From NCBI RefSeq assembly GCF_029968095.1, contig NZ_JASCIR010000017.1:62001-126000 (forward strand): a DNA stretch of 64,000 nucleotides, written 5' to 3'. Of this stretch, positions 44,585-54,002 are shown one piece after another; position 1 is the stretch's first letter; the number at the start of each line of letters is the position of its first letter. Position numbers and translations under genes: made by a program. The notes under the pieces were generated by a model that ran no database searches, had not been told where the DNA came from, and worked only from the letters and a program-made list of their open reading frames with translations. This DNA comes from Streptomyces solicavernae. Lineage in GTDB: Bacteria; Actinomycetota; Actinomycetes; Streptomycetales; Streptomycetaceae.

Positions 44585-46299
44585 GGCGCCTCCCCCGCGG
44601 CCTCTCCCGTCGCGGTCGCCACGGCGTCGGGGCCGGCCGCCGACGCGGCATGCCGGGCGGCGAGGTAGCCGAAGACGATGGAGGGGCCGATGGTGGCGCC
44701 GGGGCCCGCGTACTCGCCGCCCATCACGGGCGCCGAGGTGTTGCCGGTGGCGTACAGGCCCTGGATGGGGGAATCGTCCTCGCGCAGCACCCTGCTGTGC
44801 TCGTCGCAGACAAGGCCGCCCTTGGTGCCCAGGTCGCCGACCTCGATACGGATCGCGTAATAGGGCGCCTTGTCGATCTCGTCCAGGTTGGGGTTCTTCA
44901 GGGTCGGGTCGCCGTAGTAGCGGTCGTAGGCGCTGTCGCCGCGGCCGAACTCGGTGTCCTGGCCGGTGCGGGCGGAGCCGTTGAAGCGCTCGACGGTCTC
45001 GGCCAGGGTCTCTGCGGGCACACCGATCTTCCCGGCGAGTTCGGCGACGGTGTCGGCCCGGTGGACGGTGCCGTTCTCGTAGAACGCCTTGGGGAACGGC
45101 ACGCCGGGCAGGATCTGGGCGAACGGATAGCGCGCCCGCGCCTTTGCGTCCATCACGAACCAGGCGGGGACATGACCGCCTTCCAGTTGTTCATGGACGA
45201 AGTTCACATACGGCGACGACTCGTTGGTGAAGCGGCGGCCCGCGGCGTTGACGATCACCGACGGGGGGATGCACCGCTCGGAGACCAGCGGGATCGTCGC
45301 ACCGGCGGGGTGGTGCACGGACGGCATCCACCAGGCGTCGTCCATGAAGTCCAGGGCGGCGCCCACGGCCTGACCGGCGACGATGCCGTCCCCCACGTTC
45401 TCGGCGGCGCCCGCGCTGTGGATGGCGCGGCCGCCGTCCGGCAGATACTTCTCGCGCATCTCCAGGTTGTGGTCGAACCCGCCGGTCGCCAGGAGCACCC
45501 CGCGCCGTGCCCTGATGCGGATCTCCCGGCCCTCGTGGGTGGCGACGATGCCGGTGACGGTGTTCGTGTCGTCCACGACCAGGGACGACATGGGCGTACG
45601 GAGACGGAGCGGGACACCGGCGTCCTTGAGTGCCATCCGCAGCCGCGCCACCAGGGCCCGGCCGCCGGTCGCCATGTGGCGGCGGCGCACCACATTGGAC
45701 GACACCCGCCAGGCGGCCACCACCGAGGCCCACCGTCCGCGCCAGGTGCGCTTGACCATGGCGAGATCCCGGTAGTCCTTGGCCGTGATCCAGAGGCCGA
45801 GCGGGCCCTTGAGGCTGTTGGGCCGCTGGAACCGCTCGTCGGGGCCCAGCTTGCGGGTGTCGAAGGGCAGCGCCTCGACGGACCGTCCGAGCGGCCGGCC
45901 ACCGTCGTACTCGGGGTGGTAGTCGGCGTAGCCCTTGACCCAGAAGAAGCGCATCCACCGGCTCTCGCCGAGGAGTTCCATGGCGGCCGGGCCGTGGTCC
46001 ACGTAGGCGTCGAGGCGGGCGGCGGGAACGCGGCCCTCGGTGAGGCGGTCGAGATAGCGCCGCACCGAATCGCGGCTGTCGTCGTGGCCCTTGGCACGCA
46101 GGGTGGGGTTGTTGGGGACCCAGATGCCGCCGCCGGAGATGCCGGTCGAGCCGCCGAACTTCCCGCCCTTCTCCACCACCACGGCCGACAGGCCGCTGTC
46201 CGCGGCGGTGAGGGCCGCCGCCATGCCCCCGCCGCCGCTGCCGACGATGACGAAGTCGTACTCCTCGTCCCAGGCGGTGTCTCCGCCGCGGGCGCTCAC
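44581..46299 (-). CDS. kstD: 3-ketosteroid delta1-dehydrogenase (KstD)
   Basis: 572 residues from the GTG at 46299 (GTGA overlap with hsaD). The N-terminal FAD motif is VIVGSGGGGMAAALTAADSG followed by VVVEKGGKFGGSTGISGGGIW. The C-terminal FAD/active-site region is GLYATGNTSAPVMGGEYAGPG. Length and motifs agree with KstD flavoproteins, which put a 1,2-double bond into ring A of 3-ketosteroids. With KshA/B this opens ring B to give 3-HSA. Confidence 0.9.
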
Positions 46300-47177
46300 G
46301 CGGCGTCCTTGGTCGCGTCTTCGCGGGTCAGGAAGGCGAGGACCGCGCTCTCCCAGGCGGCCTTCTGCTCGATCATCACCCAGTGGCCGCAGTCCGGGAA
46401 CACGTGCAACTCCCCGTCGGGGATGGTCCGCATGGGCAGGATCGACATGTCGACCGGGCTGACACGGTCGTCCCGGCCCCAGGTGAGCAGGGTCTTCGGC
46501 CTGAGCCGGTGCAGCAGCGCCCAGTACGGCGGCTCGCCGGAGGCGGCCGCTGCGGCGGCGCGGGCGGCGAAAGCCTTCGAGCCGTACATCAGACGGGCCG
46601 AGGCGAGCGTGTCCGGGTCCGTGGCCTGCGCCCACCGTTCCTCGACGAGCTCGTCGGTGACCAGGTTCTGGTCGTACACCATGGAGCGCAGCCAGCGCAC
46701 CAGGCCGTCCCGTGTGGGGTTGTCGGTGAATTCGGTGAGCAGCCTGATGCCTTCACCCGGGCCGGGGCTGTAGAGGTTGCGCCCGATGCCGCCGATGGTG
46801 ACGAGCCGCCGCACGCGATCGGGGTGGTCGAGGGCGAAGCGGGTGCCGACGATGCCGCCCATGGAGTTGCCGATCACGTCGACCCGCTGGAGCCCGAGGC
46901 CGTCGAGGAAGCGGACGACGGCGTCGCCCGCGGTGGCCAGGGGGTGGCCGTCGGCCGGGTCGCTGACCCCGAAGCCGGGGAACTCCAGGACCAGACAGCG
47001 GAAGTGCGGCGCGAACGCGGCCAGGTTGTCACGGTAGTTGCGCCACCCTGTGACGCCTGGGCCGGAGCCGTGCAACATCAGCAGAGGAGGGCCTTCACCC
47101 GCCTCGTGGTAGCGCAGCACCCCCTGGCCGGTCGCGAGTTCGCGCCGTGTGGAGTCGTGGCTCAGCTCCGTCATCAT
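46296..47177 (-). CDS. hsaD: 4,9-DSHA meta-cleavage-product hydrolase (HsaD)
   Basis: 293 residues from the ATG at 47177 (an adjacent ATG at 47174 is equivalent). It is an alpha/beta hydrolase: LMLHGSGPGVTGW oxyanion region, GNSMGG with the nucleophile Ser at about 105, GRDDRVSP with the acid Asp, and DCGHWVMIEQ with the His. It hydrolyses the carbon-carbon bond of the ring A cleavage product into a dienoate and the HIP-type indane acid. It is the first gene of the ring A/B operon. Confidence 0.89.
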   Translation of the reverse strand: MMTELSHDSTRRELATGQGVLRYHEAGEGPPLLMLHGSGPGVTGWRNYRDNLAAFAPHFRCLVLEFPGFGVSDPADGHPLATAGDAVVRFLDGLGLQRVDVIGNSMGGIVGTRFALDHPDRVRRLVTIGGIGRNLYSPGPGEGIRLLTEFTDNPTRDGLVRWLRSMVYDQNLVTDELVEERWAQATDPDTLASARLMYGSKAFAARAAAAAASGEPPYWALLHRLRPKTLLTWGRDDRVSPVDMSILPMRTIPDGELHVFPDCGHWVMIEQKAAWESAVLAFLTREDATKDAA

Positions 47178-47298
47178 TCCTGCCCTCGGTTGACCCGTGA
47201 TCGGCTTCTGCGGTCCGGCGACCTTTCCTGGTCCCGGTACGCGACGTACGCGACCGGTTCCCGGACGGTAGCCAGCGCGATCGGGCGCGAGCCGTGGG

Positions 47299-47316
47299 CG
47301 TCTCGGTCAGCGGGAT
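47299..47316. promoter_or_regulatory. steroid-island operator, copy 10
   Basis: CGTCTCGGTCAGCGGGAT; its reverse complement, ATCCCGCTGACCGAGACG, fits the left arm and core of the consensus. It lies 122 bp upstream of hsaD in the divergent hsaD/hsaB region. Confidence 0.65.
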
Positions 47317-47368
47317 GCGGGGGGAGCGGGGGCATCCGGGCTCGGGAAACCGGCGCGCCCCGGCGGGA

Positions 47369-47386
47369 GTTCCACTCATCGGGAAC
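47369..47386. promoter_or_regulatory. steroid-island operator, copy 11
   Basis: GTTCCACTCATCGGGAAC is a good match with both outer arms (GTTCC/GGGAAC). It lies 88 bp upstream of hsaB. The rest of 47178-47473 shows no gene. Confidence 0.72.
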
Positions 47387-47473
47387 GCGCTCCGGCCGCC
47401 CCGCGGGCTGTCCTACGTTCGGCCCGTGCCCGTACCGGGGCACCTTGCCGCACCGGACCGTCGAGGTGAACCG

Positions 47474-48052
47474 ATGACCGCCAAGTCCCCGACTCCACCC
47501 GTGGTTCCCGAGAAGTCGGCCCCCACGCCACAGCGGATGCGGCAGGCCCTCGGGGCCTTCGCGACCGGCGTCACCGTCGTCACGGGTCTCGCGCCGGACG
47601 GCGAGCCCGTGGGGTTCGCCTGCCAGTCGTTCGCGTCCGTCTCCCTCACGCCGCCCCTCGTACTGTTCTGCGCCGACCATCGGGGGCGCGCATGGCCGAG
47701 GATCAGGGAGTCAGGGCGTTTCACAGTGAACGTCCTCGGTGCGGAACAGTCGGATCTCTGCGGCAGGTTCGGCTCCGGCCGGGGCCGGAAGTACGAGGGG
47801 CTCGGCTGGGAGCTGTCCCCCTGGGGTACGCCGTCCTTGCCCGGGGTCCTCACCCGGGTCCACGCCGAAGTCCATGACGTACGGGGCGCGGGCGACCACG
47901 ATGTGGTGACCGGCCGGGTCCTCGGCCTGGAGCCGGTGGCCGACGGCCGTCCGATGCTCTTCTTCCGCGGCGGCTTCGACGTCGAGAGCAGTCCGGGGCC
48001 GGCGGTGGCCCCCGGTCCCTGGGGCTGGGGCTGGGGCGACCGCTGGGGGTGA
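47474..48052 (+). CDS. hsaB: flavin reductase component of 3-HSA hydroxylase (HsaB)
   Basis: 192 residues from the ATG at 47474 (GAGGTGA upstream). It has a flavin-reductase split-barrel domain: MRQALGAFATGVTVVTG, FACQSFASVSLTPPLVLFC, FTVNVLGAEQSDLCGRFG. It supplies reduced flavin to HsaA. The C-terminus carries a Trp/Gly-rich tail (GPWGWGWGDRWG) not usual in the family. It is divergent from the hsaD operon under operator copies 10 and 11. Confidence 0.86.
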   Translation: MTAKSPTPPVVPEKSAPTPQRMRQALGAFATGVTVVTGLAPDGEPVGFACQSFASVSLTPPLVLFCADHRGRAWPRIRESGRFTVNVLGAEQSDLCGRFGSGRGRKYEGLGWELSPWGTPSLPGVLTRVHAEVHDVRGAGDHDVVTGRVLGLEPVADGRPMLFFRGGFDVESSPGPAVAPGPWGWGWGDRWG

Positions 48053-48105
48053 CCCCCGGGGCCGCTGTCTCGTGAGGCGCTGTTTCCCTTCCAGGTGACG
48101 CCGCG

Positions 48106-48975
48106 TCACTGCCAGTCGCCGTACTGCCCGACCGCGAGCAGCCGGTCCATCGTCTGCGGCGACCAGGTTTCCTCCGGGGTGACCGCGGCCGCCCGGCGCG
48201 GCGTGCGGTCCGGTCCGTCCGGGGAAGGGAAGAGGTCGGCGGAGACCTGCCGCGCTCCGTCCGCGACCAGCGGGGCGACCTTCTCCAGCGGCATGTCTGC
48301 ATCCCCGACGAGGGATATCGCGGCGACGGGACCTTCGGGACCACGGATCGCGGTCGCGACGCACGCGATGCCGGGGAAGCACTCGCCGCGCTCGAAGGCC
48401 AGGCCGCGGCGCTGCCGGATGCGGTGGAGCTCCTGGTGCAGGGTGCCGATGTCGGAAATGGTCCGCTGGGTCTGGCGGTTGATGGAGTTGCCCGCCCGCT
48501 GCTCCACCTCCTCCGGTTCGAGCCAGGCCAGCATCGCCTTGCCCAGGGCGGTGCAGTGGGCCGGGGCGCGGCCGCCGACACGGGAGGGCACCGAGGAGGC
48601 GAAGCGGCCGCCCGCCTTGTCGAGGTAGTGGACTTCCGCACCGTCGAGCACGGCGAGGTGGACGACCATGCCGGTGCGCATCTGCAGATGGTGGAGCCGG
48701 GTGGCCGCGGCCTCCCTTATACGGCCCTGCGAACCGTCGCCACCGCCGAGGCCGAGCGCGCGTCGGCCGAGTCCGTAACCGAAGCCGTTGTGCTCCAGCC
48801 AGCGCAGCCGGACCAACTGATCGAGGATCCGATGGGCCGTTGAGCGGGGCAGGTGGGTGGTGCGGGCCACGTCCTCCAGGGACCGCCGAACGGTGCAGCC
48901 TTCGAACACGTCCATGATCAGCGTTATGCGCTCGACCATCGACGGGGGCAGCTCGCGGCGGGCGGACACGTCCAT
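48106..48975 (-). CDS. IclR-family transcriptional regulator
   Basis: 289 residues from the ATG at 48975 (GAAGGTG upstream). The N-terminal winged helix is about residues 12-75 (LEDVARTTHLPRSTAHRILDQLVRL), and the C-terminal IclR effector domain contains GGRAPAHCTALGKAMLAWL and GECFPGIACVATAIRG. It ends 53 bp from convergent hsaB. IclR proteins often control aromatic or steroid catabolism, but no island operator lies in its own promoter region, so it may act on other sites or mark the island border. Confidence 0.83.
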   Translation of the reverse strand: MDVSARRELPPSMVERITLIMDVFEGCTVRRSLEDVARTTHLPRSTAHRILDQLVRLRWLEHNGFGYGLGRRALGLGGGDGSQGRIREAAATRLHHLQMRTGMVVHLAVLDGAEVHYLDKAGGRFASSVPSRVGGRAPAHCTALGKAMLAWLEPEEVEQRAGNSINRQTQRTISDIGTLHQELHRIRQRRGLAFERGECFPGIACVATAIRGPEGPVAAISLVGDADMPLEKVAPLVADGARQVSADLFPSPDGPDRTPRRAAAVTPEETWSPQTMDRLLAVGQYGDWQ

Positions 48976-49111
48976 GGCGGGAACACCTTCGACAACCGTC
49001 ACAGGGGGCCTCCGGGCAAAGACTGAAATGAATTCTTGTTTTCCGGAATGTAACAGCGCCCCTGAGAGCCCGGGAAGCCCCGGGACCGCCAACGCCGAAT
49101 CCGTCGCCCGG

Positions 49112-49197
49112 GTGCGCGGCGTGCGCGGCGAGCACGGCGAGCGCGGCCAGCACGGCGTGCGCGGCCAGTACGGCCAGCACGGCGTGCGCGGCGTGCA
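49112..49197. repeat. degenerate gcgcggc/cagcacggc repeats
   Basis: Irregular units such as gcgtgcgcggcgagcacggc and gccagcacggcgtgcgcgg repeat through about 85 bp between the IclR promoter and the truncated SDR. No gene is seen. Confidence 0.7.
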
Positions 49198-49217
49198 CCT
49201 GCAGGAGGAGGCCGTCC

Positions 49218-49445
49218 GTGGCGGATGCGGCGGCCGCGACGGCCGTGGAACAGTTCGGCGGGCTCTACGTCGTGGTCAACAACGCGAGCGTCTCGCGGCA
49301 ACGGCGGTCCGAGGAGCAGACCGACGACGACTGGCGCCTCGCCATGGACAGCGGCCTCTACGCCACTCGGACCTTCATGCTCGCGGCCCTGCCCGAGCCG
49401 AAGCGGGCCGGCGGCGGCTCAGTGACCACTTCGGCTCCGGAGTAG
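49218..49445 (+). pseudogene. SDR fragment (truncated at both ends)
   Basis: 75 codons from a GTG at 49218. FGGLYVVVNNASVSRQRRSEEQTDDDWRLAMD matches the middle of classical SDRs (the NNAG region and following helix), but the cofactor-binding N-terminus and the whole Ser-Tyr-Lys half are missing. The upstream side runs into the repeats at 49112-49197. It is most likely a relic. Confidence 0.7.
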
Positions 49446-49496
49446 CCAAACTCCGTCGCGCTCAGCAACGTTGGCCAGAGTAAAGGCAGGCCGAGA

Positions 49497-49512
49497 AGAG
49501 GTCTAGACCCCA
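49497..49512. promoter_or_regulatory. dre-like DasR site upstream of the GH84 gene
   Basis: AGAGGTCTAGACCCCA has the perfect palindromic core GGTCTAGACC and agrees with the DasR consensus AGTGGTCTAGACCACT at 13 of 16 positions. It lies about 85 bp before the GH84 start codon. DasR represses chitin/GlcNAc genes in Streptomyces and is released by amino-sugar phosphates. Confidence 0.82.
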
Positions 49513-49595
49513 GACGTCTTACGTCCTCCCCTCCACTCCCTCAACATGGCGGGAGCAAGACAGACTTGATGACCAGACCACGATGGAGAGATGCC

Positions 49596-51605
49596 ATGGG
49601 ACGAAGCAAGAACGTGACGTTCGCGATCGGCGGATGCTTCGCACTCGCAAGCACCTTGGGGCTCCAAGCGCTTCCGGCCACTGCTGTCTCCGATGACGCT
49701 TCGCGTGCGACCAGTTCGGTACCGCCGGTCTCGCCGACCCCGCAGAAGCTCACTCGCGCTGGTGGCGACGCCTCTGTGACCAAGAAGGTGTTCGTCGTCG
49801 CCGACAAGGACACCGACCGCGCCGCTCTCGCCCGCCTCATACGGGAGTTGAAGGCACACGGCGCCAACCAGGTGCAGGTCGTCGCTCCTGGAAAGCTCCC
49901 CGACGCAGCCGCCCGGCTGCTCACCGTACGGCTCGGCCCGGCGACGCGCCCCGACGTCGGACGGGCACTCGGCGACACGGCCGTGCCTGATCACGCCGAG
50001 GGGTACGCCCTGCGGGTCAAGCGGTCCGGATCCGGTGCGGATATCGCCCTCGGCGGCAGGGACTCCGCAGGCCAGTTCTACGCCGTGCAGACCCTCCGCC
50101 AGCTGTTCAGCCGCACGGGCGGCGACCGCTGGAAGGTGTCGGGCGTGCGGGTCAGCGACTTCCCGTCGATGCCGCTCCGGGGGACGGTCGAGGGCTTCTA
50201 CGGGCAGCCCTGGACGCATGCCGAGCGCCTCGACCAGATGGACTTCTACGGAGACGTCAAGGCCAACACCTACATCTACGCACCCAAGGACGACCCCTAC
50301 CACCGGGGCAAGTGGCGCGAGCCCTACCCCTCGGACAAGCTGGCAGAACTCGGCGAGTTGGTGGACCGGGCGACGGCGAACCACGTGCGCTTCACCTTCG
50401 CGGTGTCCCCCGGCGAGTCGATCTGCTACTCCGATCCCGACGACCGCAAGGCTCTCAAGACCAAGCTCCAGGCTCTGTACGACCTGGGCACCCGCGACTT
50501 CTCCATCCCGCTCGACGACATCAACTACACCAGCTGGAACTGCGAAGCCGATCGGACGGCGTACGGCGAACCGGGTCGCGAGACAGCCGCCAAGGCTCAG
50601 GTCGACCTGCTCAACGACGTGCAGCGCGACTTCATCGCCACTCACGACGGCACCCGGCCGCTGCAGATGGTGCCCACCGAGTACGGCGACCTGACGGACA
50701 CGGCCTACAAGAAGACCCTGCGGGACACCCTGGATCCGGCGGTCGAGGTGATGTGGACCGGTACGGCCGTCGTCCCGCCGGAGATCACCAATGACGACGC
50801 GGAAAAAGCGTCGAAGCTCTTCGGCCGCAAGGTCTTCGTCTGGGACAACTACCCCGTCAACGACTTCGGCAACACCAGCGGCCGGCTGCTGCTCGCACCG
50901 TACGACAAGCGTGAGGCCGGCCTCTCGGAACACCTCTCCGGCATCGTCGCCAACCCCATGAACCAACCGTACGCCAGCAAGGTGGCCGTATTCGGGGCCG
51001 CTGACTTCACCTGGAACGACCGTGCGTACGACGCCCGGAAGAGCTGGCCGCGGGCCATGTCCTACCTCGCGGGCGGTGACCGCGAAGCGACCGAGGCCCT
51101 TCTCGTCTTCGCCGACCTGCAGCACATGGCCCCGACCTTCGGCTCCACGCCCTGGCAGCCGCAGGCCCCCGAACTGGCCCAGCGCGTAACGGAGTTCTGG
51201 AAGGCCTGGAACGAGGGGAACCACACCGAGGCACTCAAGAGGCTTCGCGCCTACGCCACCGCCATCGAAGGCGCCCCGGACACCATCCGTGGCGGAGCAG
51301 TGCAGAACGGGTTCGTCGTCGACGCCGCGCCCTGGCTGGACGCCACCGAGCTGTGGGGCAAGGCAACGGTGAAGATGGTCGACGCGCTCGCGGCACGGCA
51401 GGACGGCGACGAGGAGGCCGCGGACCGTCTCCTTGCCGAGTCCACCGACCTGCGGCAACAGGCCGAATCCGTACGGGTCGATCCGCCGCGCAACTCATGG
51501 GGCAAGGTCCAGCCCAAGATCGGCGACGGTGTACTGGACACGTTCCTGGACAAGGCCGCAAAGGTCGCGAGCGGCGAGGCAGAGGCAGAGGCAGCGCTTG
51601 GGTAA
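49596..51605 (+). CDS. secreted GH84 beta-N-acetylglucosaminidase
   Basis: 669 residues from the ATG at 49596 (GGAGAG upstream); an earlier in-frame ATG at 49569 is less likely. A signal peptide covers about residues 1-35. An N-terminal GH20b-like domain precedes the GH84 catalytic barrel: RGTVEGFYGQPWTHAERLDQM, ANTYIYAPKDDPYHRGKWREPYP and FSIPLDDINYTSW with the catalytic Asp pair. C-terminal helices follow (about 480-669). The family removes O- or N-linked beta-GlcNAc, or cuts hyaluronan. The dre-like site upstream supports control by GlcNAc supply. Confidence 0.9.
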   Translation: MGRSKNVTFAIGGCFALASTLGLQALPATAVSDDASRATSSVPPVSPTPQKLTRAGGDASVTKKVFVVADKDTDRAALARLIRELKAHGANQVQVVAPGKLPDAAARLLTVRLGPATRPDVGRALGDTAVPDHAEGYALRVKRSGSGADIALGGRDSAGQFYAVQTLRQLFSRTGGDRWKVSGVRVSDFPSMPLRGTVEGFYGQPWTHAERLDQMDFYGDVKANTYIYAPKDDPYHRGKWREPYPSDKLAELGELVDRATANHVRFTFAVSPGESICYSDPDDRKALKTKLQALYDLGTRDFSIPLDDINYTSWNCEADRTAYGEPGRETAAKAQVDLLNDVQRDFIATHDGTRPLQMVPTEYGDLTDTAYKKTLRDTLDPAVEVMWTGTAVVPPEITNDDAEKASKLFGRKVFVWDNYPVNDFGNTSGRLLLAPYDKREAGLSEHLSGIVANPMNQPYASKVAVFGAADFTWNDRAYDARKSWPRAMSYLAGGDREATEALLVFADLQHMAPTFGSTPWQPQAPELAQRVTEFWKAWNEGNHTEALKRLRAYATAIEGAPDTIRGGAVQNGFVVDAAPWLDATELWGKATVKMVDALAARQDGDEEAADRLLAESTDLRQQAESVRVDPPRNSWGKVQPKIGDGVLDTFLDKAAKVASGEAEAEAALG

Positions 51606-51635
51606 GCCTCAAGCCTCCGTCTGCTGATGAACGAG

Positions 51636-51669
51636 GCCTGTGCGCTGCCCAGACGGGCAGCGCACAGGC
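51636..51669 (+). terminator. intrinsic terminator after the GH84 gene
   Basis: gcctgtgcgctgccc (51636-51650) and its exact complement (51655-51669) form a 15-bp stem with the 4-nt loop agac, 31 bp past the GH84 stop. The remainder of the 304-bp gap to 51909 shows only a short duplicated ccaccggtgc/tggccaccggtgc segment near 51807-51841 and no gene. Confidence 0.85.
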
Positions 51670-51909
51670 GCGCCAGGACCGCGGATCAAGGCGGCGCTGG
51701 AGCCGGCATCGACCCGGATTCTGAGCCGTTGCCGACGCCGGGGCGGAGGGGCGGGCCCGTACGGGACCGGCGCCACGTGGCCATCGGGATTGTGTGGAAC
51801 CTGGCCACCGGTGCGTGGCCACCGGTGCATGGCCACCACACCCGGCGCAGGCGGAGGGCCGCACTCCGCACCCCGGATGACCGCGGCCTGCCCCGCGTAA
51901 ATCCCCAGC

Positions 51910-52875
51910 TCAGCGCACCCGCCCCCGCGGCTTCAGCGGTACGGCGGGCAGCTCAGGAGCAGGCAGCGAGTCCCCCTCGTACCCCTTCACCTCACCGAAC
52001 CTGTCACCACCCATCCAGTCCGAACGCGCCTGCGCGATCTCCTCGTTGGAGCGCCCGACGAAGTTCCACCACATCACGATCTCCTCCGCGAACGGCTCGC
52101 CGCCGAGGAGCATCAGGCCCGCGTCCGACTCCGCGCGCAGGGGGAGTTCCGTGCGGCCGCAGCCGAGGTAGAGCATCGAGCCGGGGAGGACCGGGACTTC
52201 GTCCACGTGGACCTCGCCGGACATGGCGAGGATCGCGTACTCGAAGTCCGGTTCCAGGGGGAGTTGGACGTCCGCACCCGCCGTGAGGGCGAGGTCGGCG
52301 CCGACGATCGGGGTGTACGTCGTACCGGGGGACGTCGCGCCGTCGAGCGAGCCGAGGATGACCGTGGCCGTGAGGCCGGGGGCCGTGGCGCGGGGCAGGG
52401 TGGCGTGGTGTTCGAAGTGGGCGTCGACGTGGCGGTGGCTGTCCGGCAGGGCGACCCAGAGCTGGGCGCCGTGCAGGTAGCGCGGGTGGGGCACCGGGGA
52501 CTGTTCGGAGTGGCTGATGGCGCTGCCGGAGGTCATGAGGGCCAGCTCGCGCGGGTGCACGGTCGCGTGGCTGCCGAGGGAGTCCCGGTGCAGGACCTCG
52601 CCCTCGTGCAGCCAGCTGACGGTCTGCAGGCCCTGGTGCGGGTGGGGCGGGACCTGCATGCCGGGCTCGGAGGCGATGTCGTCGGGGCCGTAGTGGTCCA
52701 CGAAGCACCAGGCGCCGACCATGCGGCGGCCCAAGTTGGGGAGCAGTCGGCGGACTTCGGTGGACTCGCCGAGCTGGACGTGGCGCGGGGCGAGGAGTTC
52801 ACGTACCGGCTCGGCGACGACGAAGCCTCGCCCGCCGCAGACGGACAGGGTGGCCTGACGGTCTAGGTTGCTCAT
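51910..52875 (-). CDS. pirin family protein
   Basis: 321 residues from the ATG at 52875. There is no clear ribosome site, so the message may be leaderless. The pirin N-terminal cupin has the metal-binding set PHPHQGLQTVSWLHEGE; SGSAISHSEQSPVPHPRYLHGAQLWVALP follows, and the C-terminal cupin has GGEPFAEEIVMWWNFVGRSNEEI. Some pirins have quercetinase activity and others regulate metabolism; the role here is unknown. It has no visible link to the steroid island. Confidence 0.86.
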   Translation of the reverse strand: MSNLDRQATLSVCGGRGFVVAEPVRELLAPRHVQLGESTEVRRLLPNLGRRMVGAWCFVDHYGPDDIASEPGMQVPPHPHQGLQTVSWLHEGEVLHRDSLGSHATVHPRELALMTSGSAISHSEQSPVPHPRYLHGAQLWVALPDSHRHVDAHFEHHATLPRATAPGLTATVILGSLDGATSPGTTYTPIVGADLALTAGADVQLPLEPDFEYAILAMSGEVHVDEVPVLPGSMLYLGCGRTELPLRAESDAGLMLLGGEPFAEEIVMWWNFVGRSNEEIAQARSDWMGGDRFGEVKGYEGDSLPAPELPAVPLKPRGRVR

Positions 52876-53294
52876 GCCGGACAAACTAGCGGAGACTCGT
52901 ACGTTCAGATACGGCCCGACGGGGTCGCGTCGTCCGCTCGGGTGCCGTCGTACGGCTGCCGCCGGGGGCTCAGGGCCCGGTGTCCGCCAGCGGGGCGGCG
53001 AGGCCGAGGCAGAAGCCGAGGCAGAAGCCGAAGCCGATGCCGGACCACCGGCCTGACAGCCCTGAGCCGTTGCGCCCTCTCCGGGGGCGGGGACACCAAC
53101 AGGCCGAAGGACAGCGGGTTCCGGTGCGGCGGGCAGGGCGAGGGCGAGCAGGGTGATGACGGCGAGGTGCAGGCCCGCGAAGACGCCGTCCGGGACGACG
53201 GGTTGCCGAGGGTCCACCGCCGCCCCGGGTCCGGCATCGGGCCAGTCGGACCAGTAGCCTGCCCCGGCAGGCGGCAACGGACGAAGGGGCAGGC
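52876..53294. other. 419-bp gap, possible relic of a small membrane protein gene
   Basis: No intact gene is convincing. On the minus strand, two different frames encode hydrophobic stretches (FAGLHLAVITLLALALPAAP around 53150 and GIGFGFCLGFCLGLAAP around 53020), as if a small membrane protein had been broken by a frameshift. Repeats of gccgaggcagaa (53008-53045) add low complexity. Confidence 0.4.
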
Positions 53295-53885
53295 ATGTGG
53301 GGTAGGCGACGGAGCAGCGGTACGGGCCCGGTGGTGCAGGCGGCGGTGATCGGCGCCCAAGGGCACGGCAAGAGCACGCTCGTACGGGCGTTGGCCGAGG
53401 CGTTGCCCCAGGAGTTCCGGCAACCGTCCCCGCCGTCCCCGCCGTCCGGGCCGTCCGGGCCGTCCGAACGGTCGGGGCTGTTCGCCACGGCTCGTGGCCC
53501 GTACCAGCTGTACGACTGCCTCGGTCTGGACGACTTCCGGTCCCGGCTCGCCGTCGGGGCGCACCAGTTGGGAGGTGCCCTGCTCGTCGTCTCCGCCCAG
53601 GACGGGCCGCTGCCCGAGACGCGGGAGTACCTGGCGGCGGCGCGGGCGGCCGGGGTGGCACGGATCGCGGTGTTCCTCGGCAAGCGCGACCTGGTCGACG
53701 ACGCCGAGATCAACGAGCTGGTCGAGCTGGAAATACGCGAACTGCTGCACGAGGAGGGGTACCCCGGCGACCACTGCCCGGTGGTCCACGGCTCTGCGTT
53801 GCAGGCCGTACAGAAGGCCGGGTCCCGCAGGGAGCGCAGCGACATGGTGCGTCTGGCCGAGGCCCTTGACCGTCACTTCGGCTGA
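53295..53885 (+). CDS. stand-alone EF-Tu-like G-domain protein with degenerate GTPase motifs
   Basis: 196 residues from the ATG at 53295. AVIGAQGHGKSTLVRAL replaces the EF-Tu P-loop GHVDHGKTT. YDCLGLDDFRSRLAVGAHQLGGALLVVSAQDGPLPETREYL follows EF-Tu's DCPGHADYVKN region, and VVHGSALQAVQ its SAL motif. The base-recognition NKxD reads GKRD (Asn lost), and switch I is mostly deleted and replaced by a Pro-Ser repeat (SPPSPPSGPSGPS). EF-Tu domains 2 and 3 are absent. It is probably not a translation factor; it may be a decaying copy or a repurposed regulator. Confidence 0.7.
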   Translation: MWGRRRSSGTGPVVQAAVIGAQGHGKSTLVRALAEALPQEFRQPSPPSPPSGPSGPSERSGLFATARGPYQLYDCLGLDDFRSRLAVGAHQLGGALLVVSAQDGPLPETREYLAAARAAGVARIAVFLGKRDLVDDAEINELVELEIRELLHEEGYPGDHCPVVHGSALQAVQKAGSRRERSDMVRLAEALDRHFG

Positions 53886-53930
53886 CACCGGTCGGCACGC
53901 GCCAGGCGGCACGAGGCGTGGCGCTCAGCG

Positions 53931-54002
53931 GTCCCGGGGGCGGCGGTCTCGGGGGCGGCGGTCCCGGGGGCGGCGGTCTCGGGGGTCGGCGGCCCCGGGG
54001 GT
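53931..54002. repeat. 15-bp tandem repeats
   Basis: gtcccgggggcggcg and gtctcgggggcggcg alternate at 53931, 53946, 53961 and 53976. They lie in the 471-bp gap 53886-54356 before the IclR gene; the remainder of the gap shows no convincing gene. Confidence 0.85.

Noticed and set aside
49112..49445. A full SDR gene between the IclR and GH84 genes
   Set aside because: The frame has no cofactor-binding start and no Ser-Tyr-Lys half, and its upstream part is repeat sequence.
52876..53294. An intact membrane protein gene on the minus strand
   Set aside because: Hydrophobic stretches occur in two different frames, with no single frame that has a start, ribosome site and sensible length. I report the segment as a possible relic only.
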